Origin: Christensenella sp. UBA1224
GTDB lineage: Bacteria > Bacillota > Clostridia > Christensenellales > Aristaeellaceae
Assembly: GCA_002309235.1 (NCBI GenBank)
Contig: DBXA01000054.1
Span: 495-10,629, forward strand
Reading direction: 5' to 3'
DNA: 10,135 nucleotides
Shown: piece by piece, positions 5,419-10,135 of the stretch
Layout of the letters: every line of letters begins with the position of its first letter
Position numbering within the stretch: position 1 is the first letter of the stretch
Position numbers and translations under genes: made by a program
Notes under the pieces: model-generated
Told to the model about the DNA's origin: nothing
Seen by the model: only the letters and a program-made list of their open reading frames with translations
The model's database searches: none

Positions 5419-6846
5419 GTGATATGCGCCGCGTTCATCATACTGGACCTGACGCTCATTCAGCTGATAGGCGAATATCTGTTTACGCAAAAAGTGAAGG
5501 ATGAGGGGCATTATGCCGCTGAAATAGCGCTGAGGATAGCTGACAGCTGGTCGGAGAGAGATTCCGGGCAGCTTTATGGGCTTGTATCCGATATCGCCGC
5601 AGAGAACGATTCGCGAATACTTGTTACGGATCCCTATGGAGTGGTCCAGGTCGATTCCGGGACAGACCAGATGGGCAAACGCCTCTATCTCAAGGAAGTC
5701 GCAGATACGCTGTCGAATGGTAAGGGTACTTACGGGTATTATGATACGGGCTCCGGTTCAGGCTGGTTTGCCTTTTCCGTATACACAGGCAGTGCGATAG
5801 GGATCCATACCGTACCGCTGTCGGAAGGCGCCCGCCTAACGGGAGCACTTGTGCTAATCTCATCCGCGGATGAATTATATGCCTCGCTGGCGGACATGCA
5901 GGGCAGAGTCGCTATATGGATGCTGATCGTGGCTGCAGTCGTGCTGCTTCTTGTTGTCATCATCTCCAATACCGTTCTGAACCCGATCTCGGATCTAAAC
6001 AATACGATCATCCGTTTGAGCCGCGGCGATATGCGTGCCAGGGTCAATACACGCGGAAAAGGTGAATTTGCGCGGCTTGGCCAGGCCTTCAACAGCATGA
6101 TCGAACAGGTGGACAGGCTCAATACCACGCGAAACGAGTTTGTTTCCAACGCATCGCACGAATTGAAAACACCCCTTACGACCATTAAGATCACGACAGA
6201 GACACTCATGTATATGGACCCCAATGATCATGAGTATCTGAAGGAATCTCTCACGGCTATCGATAAAGAGGTAGACCGCATGAATTACCTCGTGAACGAT
6301 CTTCTTTCCCTTGTCCGCATGGATTCCGGCGAACAGCGCCTTTCGCTTGCGGAGCTCGATCTGGGCGAGCTCATAAAGGATACGGTCGCGAGGATCCGTC
6401 CCTTCTCCCTGGATCACAATATCAATGTATCGGTTGATCTGGCAGAGGATGTCAAGCTGACTGGCGACCGTTACAAGCTGCAGCAGGTTGTCTATAACCT
6501 GGTGGATAACGCGATCAAGTATACGCTCCAGGGCGGTCATGTCGATATCGAGATGAGAAAGATCGGGAGGAATGCCGTTATCACCGTTCGAGACGACGGC
6601 ATAGGCATACCGGAGAAGGATCTCCCGCATATCTATGACAGGTTTTACAGGGTTGATAAGGCCCGTTCCCGTGAAAAGGGCGGGACAGGCCTTGGCCTTG
6701 CCATTGTAAAGCAGATCGTCACAGCGCATTCAGGGACTATTTCTGTGAGGAGCAAAGTGGATTCGGGTACCGAGTTCAAGGTAGAACTCCCGCTGCAGGG
6801 CCCGAAAGATACTGCTTCGAAACAGGGAGAGGAGGGGCGCAGATGA
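5419..6846 (+). CDS. Membrane sensor histidine kinase (HAMP, HisKA, HATPase)
   Basis: From GTG 5419 the product is 475 residues. It has the rest of membrane helix 1 (1-20) and an extracytoplasmic sensor of about 140 residues with a PAS/Cache-like stretch (I-L-V-T-D-P-Y-G-V-V, then G-K-R-L). Membrane helix 2 (about 165-187), a HAMP linker (about 188-240) and the HisKA phosphohistidine H247 in S-H-E-L-K-T-P follow. The ATPase domain has the N box (N360-L-V-D-N364), D-D-G-I-G-I-P, an F box (Y-D-R-F-Y-R) and G-G-T-G-L-G-L-A. All catalytic motifs are intact, so it should autophosphorylate and donate to the upstream regulator. GTG 5419 is the first standard start codon, but it has no nearby ribosome site and cuts membrane helix 1 short. 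The true start probably lies upstream at a non-standard codon. The TGA overlaps the next ATG in an ATGA junction. Confidence 0.93.
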   Translation: MICAAFIILDLTLIQLIGEYLFTQKVKDEGHYAAEIALRIADSWSERDSGQLYGLVSDIAAENDSRILVTDPYGVVQVDSGTDQMGKRLYLKEVADTLSNGKGTYGYYDTGSGSGWFAFSVYTGSAIGIHTVPLSEGARLTGALVLISSADELYASLADMQGRVAIWMLIVAAVVLLLVVIISNTVLNPISDLNNTIIRLSRGDMRARVNTRGKGEFARLGQAFNSMIEQVDRLNTTRNEFVSNASHELKTPLTTIKITTETLMYMDPNDHEYLKESLTAIDKEVDRMNYLVNDLLSLVRMDSGEQRLSLAELDLGELIKDTVARIRPFSLDHNINVSVDLAEDVKLTGDRYKLQQVVYNLVDNAIKYTLQGGHVDIEMRKIGRNAVITVRDDGIGIPEKDLPHIYDRFYRVDKARSREKGGTGLGLAIVKQIVTAHSGTISVRSKVDSGTEFKVELPLQGPKDTASKQGEEGRR

Positions 6847-8240
6847 AAAGAAGATCGTTTGCTTTCCTCTGCATCCTCATGATGATGACGGTGCTTGCCG
6901 GCTGCGGACAGAAATTGTTTACGGACAGCGGCTCCCCATCGTCTGTCATCCTGCCGGAGCCGGAAGGAAAAACGGTACAGGTAGGTACAGGGGATATGCG
7001 CACCGCCTATTCAAGGCGCGTTATACTCTACTATGCCGGGCAGGATGGAAGCCTGTCATCGGAGCTCCGGCTCATTCATGTTTATTCGGACGATAACCTG
7101 GCAGAGCTTGTTGCACGAGCACTTTTCGTAAAACCCTATTATTCTTCCGGCCTTACATCGGTGATACCCGATGGCGTGGAATTACTCGCCTGCGAGGTTT
7201 CGGGTGATGTTGCTGTACTGGATTTTTCACGGGATATACTTTCTGTGGGAGAAGAAGCGCTTTCTGTGATGCGCAGCGCGGTAACATCTACGCTCCTTGG
7301 CCTTGACGGCATCAGGTGTGTGGATATCCTTACAGAGGGTATGGCACTGGAGCTTGCGGGTCTTCCCGCGGGAGCAGAGACAAGAGTGGATCTGGATGCT
7401 CCGGCTGTATACCTCCAGCGCATGTCGGAAAAGATGAGGATAGAGAACGGGAACGGTGCAGTCGAAAGGACAGCGCTCCTCTACGTACCGGCAGACAGCG
7501 GCAGTCTTGTTGTTCCGGAAAAGAAAACTGTCAGGCTTTCCGGCGGGGATGCACTGGAAAGACTGATGGAGGCTTACAGCGCGCGGTGTCTTTTGCCGGG
7601 GGCAGCCATATCATCGACATCCTATCTCGATGAAGACGGGAGCAGGATCGCTGAGATATCATTGACAGATGTTGAAGATGCGGAAAGCTTTGTGCCTTCG
7701 ATCACGATGACTGTATGCGGCTTTGTGCCGAATATCGATTATGTCTGCGTCGTTTCGGATGGCGATGCTGTAACGAAAGCTGCGGGGCTCATTTCAGAGA
7801 AAGGATTGTGGAAGTATACGGATTTCCGCTATCTTACAGGACGCCCGATCCGGCTTTATACCGGTGGAAAGGATGCCTCACTGTGCCGCCTGGATACCGT
7901 ATTGGGAGGGAGGACGGTTACTGTGCGTGATGTCTTAAATGAGCTGTTTACGACAGACGTATTTCCGGGAACGGCTTCCCCTGCGGATATCCTCGGCATA
8001 CGTATCGAGGATCGGACGGCATATATCAATATCTCGCCGGCGCTTTACAGCTTGTGCCAGGAGCTGAGTGCGGAGGAGGAAAAGATACTGGTATACTCCA
8101 TCGTGAATTCCGTATGTGAGAATATCGATATTGTCGATTCTGTCGGCATACTGGTGAGCGATGAACGGGTCGAAACGCTTTCCGGGAATATCTCCCTTAT
8201 CTCGCCGCTCATGCCGAATCCCGGCCTTGTCACCGGATAA
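6843..8240 (+). CDS. GerMN-domain lipoprotein, third gene of the two-component operon
   Basis: The 465-residue protein begins with a lipoprotein signal: K-R-R, a hydrophobic run, and lipobox L18-A-G-C21, so it should be lipid-anchored outside the cytoplasmic membrane. The first GerMN unit (about 58-168) shows L-Y-Y, A-E-L-V-A-R-A-L-F, S-V-I-P-D-G-V-E-L and V-A-V-L-D-F-S. A weaker second copy spans about 208-307 and a third about 335-445 (I-R-L-Y-T-G-G, V-L-N-E-L-F, T-A-Y-I-N-I-S). GerMN domains occur in GerM of spore formers and in actinobacterial LpqB; their ligand is unknown. The ATG overlaps the kinase stop (ATGA) and has AGAGGAGG 7 bases upstream, so translation should be coupled and strong. 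A likely role is modulating or presenting signal to the kinase sensor domain, by analogy with LpqB and MtrB; this is inference. A terminator follows 24 bases after the TAA. Confidence 0.85.
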   Translation: MKRRSFAFLCILMMMTVLAGCGQKLFTDSGSPSSVILPEPEGKTVQVGTGDMRTAYSRRVILYYAGQDGSLSSELRLIHVYSDDNLAELVARALFVKPYYSSGLTSVIPDGVELLACEVSGDVAVLDFSRDILSVGEEALSVMRSAVTSTLLGLDGIRCVDILTEGMALELAGLPAGAETRVDLDAPAVYLQRMSEKMRIENGNGAVERTALLYVPADSGSLVVPEKKTVRLSGGDALERLMEAYSARCLLPGAAISSTSYLDEDGSRIAEISLTDVEDAESFVPSITMTVCGFVPNIDYVCVVSDGDAVTKAAGLISEKGLWKYTDFRYLTGRPIRLYTGGKDASLCRLDTVLGGRTVTVRDVLNELFTTDVFPGTASPADILGIRIEDRTAYINISPALYSLCQELSAEEEKILVYSIVNSVCENIDIVDSVGILVSDERVETLSGNISLISPLMPNPGLVTG

Positions 8241-8264
8241 AAGAGCTTTGGGCTTAAGAAAAAG

Positions 8265-8312
8265 AAAGCTGCCTCGAAAAGGTCCGGACCAGGATCTTTT
8301 CGAGGCAGCTTT
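8265..8312. terminator. Strong, probably bidirectional terminator between the lipoprotein and typA genes
   Basis: A perfect 17-bp inverted repeat (8265-8281 and 8296-8312) has a 14-base loop. On the plus strand it ends in TTTT followed by AATAAA. On the minus strand the stem is followed by TTTCTTTTTCTT, so it can also stop transcription from typA. A 10-bp palindrome, GGTCCGGACC (8281-8290), sits at the base of the loop. Between 8313 and the typA stop at 8447 I see nothing else. Confidence 0.9.
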
Positions 8313-8446
8313 TAATAAACGGCTGAACGCTCTCAAACAGTTCGCAAGATCATCTCTGCTGCCCGATTTCCTTCCTCTATTGCCGGTTTGCAATCAATCT
8401 CATCTTTGAGACCATAGCTTCTGTCAGGCATCATTATGTTTTGCAA

Positions 8447-10135
8447 TCATTCTTTTTTCATGCGGCTTGCATCTTTCTTTCGCTGCTCGGCGCTCAGCTC
8501 GTATTTGCGCATGCGTATGGATTTGGGCGTGAATTCGATCAATTCGTCATCGCCTATATATTCCATCGCCTCTTCCATGGTCGGTATGCGCACATTGGTG
8601 ATCTTGAGCGCTTCTTCTGCGCCGGCGGCGTTTCGGATGGAGGTAAGGTGCTTCTTTTTGCACACGTTTACATCGATATCGCCAGGCCGGTTGGTCTGAC
8701 CGACTACCATGCCGTTGTATACCTTTGTGCCTACATCGATGAACAGGGTGCCCCTGTCCTGGATATAGAAGAGAGCATAGCTTGTTGCGACCCCTGTTTC
8801 AAACGCGACCAGGGAGCCGAATTTGCGCATGTTGATATCGCCGGCGTAGGGCGCGTATTTCTCGAACACGGCACTCATGATGCCTTCGCCGCGCGTATCG
8901 GTCAAAAATTCGTTTCTGTAGCCGAACAGGCCCCTTGAGGGGACGAGGAAGGAGAGCCTCGTGCGGGTGTCCATAGCGTTCATATCGATCAGGGTGCCTC
9001 TGCGGTTGCCGATCTTCTCGATCACGATGCCGGAGCACTGAGATGGGACATCACATACGAGCCTCTCAAAAGGCTCCATTCGTACGCCGTCTTCTATTTT
9101 TTCGATCGCCATGGGCTTGCTCACCTGGAATTCGTAGCCCTGTCTGCGCATCGTCTCTATCAGGACGGACAGGTGGAGCTCGCCGCGCCCGGATACTTTA
9201 AAGGAATCGGTGGAATCCGTCTCCTCCACGCGCAGGGATACATCTGTCTCCAGCTCCCGCATGAGCCTTCCGCGCAGGTGGCGGCTGGTCACGTATTGGC
9301 CTTCGGTTCCGGCGAACGGGCTGTCGTTTACGCGGAAGTACATGCTCACCGTCGGCTCATCGATCTTTACAAAGGGGAGGGGCTCGACGGCGCCGGTGCT
9401 GCAGATCGTATCGCCTATCGATATGTCCTCGATACCCGATATCGCTACGATATCGCCGACCTTGGCGTTTTCACACGGAACACGCTTCAATCCGTCAAAC
9501 TCAAACAGGCTGGCGAGCCTTACAGGCGGGTCTGTCTTGCCTGTCTCATAGTTGCAGCGGACAGCCATCTGGTTTACGTTTACCTGGCCCCGTTCGATGC
9601 GGCCTATGCCGATGCGGCCGACATATTCATTATAATCTATCGTGGATATGAGAAGCTGCAGCTCCCCGTCAGGATCTCCTTCCGGTGCAGGGATATGCTC
9701 AAGGACGGCGTCAAACAGGGGAGACAGATCTGTCCCATGCACATTCGGGTCTGTGGAAGAACAGCCGTCACGGCCGGAAGCGTATATGATAGGTGTCTCG
9801 ATCAGGCTCTCATCCTGCCCAAGCTCCAGTATAAGCTCCAGTGTCTCATCGGCTACTTCGGCACTGCGGGCATCCGGCCTGTCTGTTTTATTTACGACTA
9901 TGATCACGGGCAGGTGCAGGTTCAGGGCTTTTTGCAGCACGAACCGCGTCTGCGGCATAGGCCCTTCAAAGGAATCGACGAGCAGCAGAACACCGCCGAC
10001 CATTTTGAGCACGCGCTCGACTTCACCGGAGAAATCGGCATGGCCGGGTGTGTCGATAATGTTGATCCGCGTATCGTGATAATGAACGGCTGTATTCTTG
10101 GAAAGGATCGTGATGCCGCGCTCCCGTTCCAGATC
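8447..10135 (-). CDS. typA: TypA/BipA ribosome-associated GTPase (partial, N-terminus beyond right edge)
   Basis: The frame is open from the right edge through 562 residues to TGA at 8449-8447. It begins D-L-E-R-E-R-G-I-T-I (switch I region), followed by G3 D-T-P-G-H-A-D-F, then F-E-G-P-M-P-Q-T-R-F and G4 N-K-T-D-R-P, all typical of TypA/BipA. Translation-factor domain 2, EF-G-like domains III and V, and the TypA-specific C-terminal domain follow. The last includes L-S-F-L-V-P-S-R-G-L-F-G-Y-R and, near the end, D-D-E-L-I-E-F-T-P-K-S-I-R-M-R-K. Compared with the roughly 607-residue E. coli protein, about 47 residues including the P-loop are missing because of the window edge, not mutation. TypA binds ribosomes and assists 50S assembly and stress or cold adaptation. 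Its promoter is outside the window; the hairpin at 8265-8312 probably ends its transcript. Confidence 0.96.
   Translation of the reverse strand, partial: DLERERGITILSKNTAVHYHDTRINIIDTPGHADFSGEVERVLKMVGGVLLLVDSFEGPMPQTRFVLQKALNLHLPVIIVVNKTDRPDARSAEVADETLELILELGQDESLIETPIIYASGRDGCSSTDPNVHGTDLSPLFDAVLEHIPAPEGDPDGELQLLISTIDYNEYVGRIGIGRIERGQVNVNQMAVRCNYETGKTDPPVRLASLFEFDGLKRVPCENAKVGDIVAISGIEDISIGDTICSTGAVEPLPFVKIDEPTVSMYFRVNDSPFAGTEGQYVTSRHLRGRLMRELETDVSLRVEETDSTDSFKVSGRGELHLSVLIETMRRQGYEFQVSKPMAIEKIEDGVRMEPFERLVCDVPSQCSGIVIEKIGNRRGTLIDMNAMDTRTRLSFLVPSRGLFGYRNEFLTDTRGEGIMSAVFEKYAPYAGDINMRKFGSLVAFETGVATSYALFYIQDRGTLFIDVGTKVYNGMVVGQTNRPGDIDVNVCKKKHLTSIRNAAGAEEALKITNVRIPTMEEAMEYIGDDELIEFTPKSIRMRKYELSAEQRKKDASRMKKE

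Noticed and set aside
5391..5426. ATG codons at 5391 and 5424 as kinase starts.
   Set aside because: ATG 5391 and ATG 5424 are both out of the kinase frame (the frame runs through 5392, 5395 and 5425), so neither can start it.
8447..10135. TypA lacking its P-loop as a possible pseudogene or variant.
   Set aside because: The frame runs straight through the window edge and the alignment begins right after where the P-loop would be, so this is truncation by the window.
1..10135. Mobile elements, CRISPR arrays, tRNA or rRNA genes, riboswitches.
   Set aside because: I looked for terminal repeats, spaced repeats, cloverleaf-like intergenic stretches and leader structures. All gaps are short (about 210 bases or less) and none shows such a feature.

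Overview
The window looks like ordinary chromosome from an anaerobic Bacillota, most likely Clostridia (Lachnospiraceae-like). This rests on the gene families: a GerMN-domain lipoprotein in a two-component operon, a small CxxC protein, cytoplasmic glycosidases, a DUF1294 membrane protein and TypA/BipA. Strong GGAGG-type ribosome sites and a moderate GC content agree with it. No name can be given below that level from sequence alone. There are no signs of phage, insertion sequences, CRISPR, tRNA or rRNA.

Layout. (1) Positions 1-218, minus: a DUF1294 small membrane protein cut by the left edge, with its own promoter. (2) Positions 274-3517, minus: a carbohydrate unit read from right to left. 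It holds a GH127-family glycosidase (beta-L-arabinofuranosidase-like), a GH27 glycosidase (alpha-galactosidase-like) with a second promoter in front of it, and a 68-residue four-cysteine protein joined to GH27 by a TGATG overlap. A strong hairpin terminator closes the unit. (3) Positions 3606-4544, plus: an AEC-family permease, divergent from the GH127 gene. (4) Positions 4594-8312, plus: an OmpR-family response regulator, a membrane histidine kinase and a lipoprotein with three GerMN-like units, with overlapping junctions and a terminator having a perfect 17-bp stem. (5) Positions 8447-10135, minus: typA/bipA, cut at the right edge and lacking about 47 N-terminal residues.

How the genes may work together. 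The two glycosidases lack signal peptides, so they probably trim imported plant-type oligosaccharides (L-arabinose and galactose linkages) in the cytoplasm. The adjacent AEC permease may or may not be related. The response regulator, kinase and lipoprotein form a self-contained envelope-sensing system whose gene order recalls actinobacterial mtrA-mtrB-lpqB. TypA is a housekeeping ribosome-associated GTPase.

The points most worth a second look are the histidine kinase start (its evident N-terminus lies upstream of any standard start codon, overlapping the regulator gene), the triple GerMN architecture and MtrAB-LpqB-like gene order, the coupled small cysteine protein, and an inverted repeat around the GH27 promoter. 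I found no clearly new large system here.
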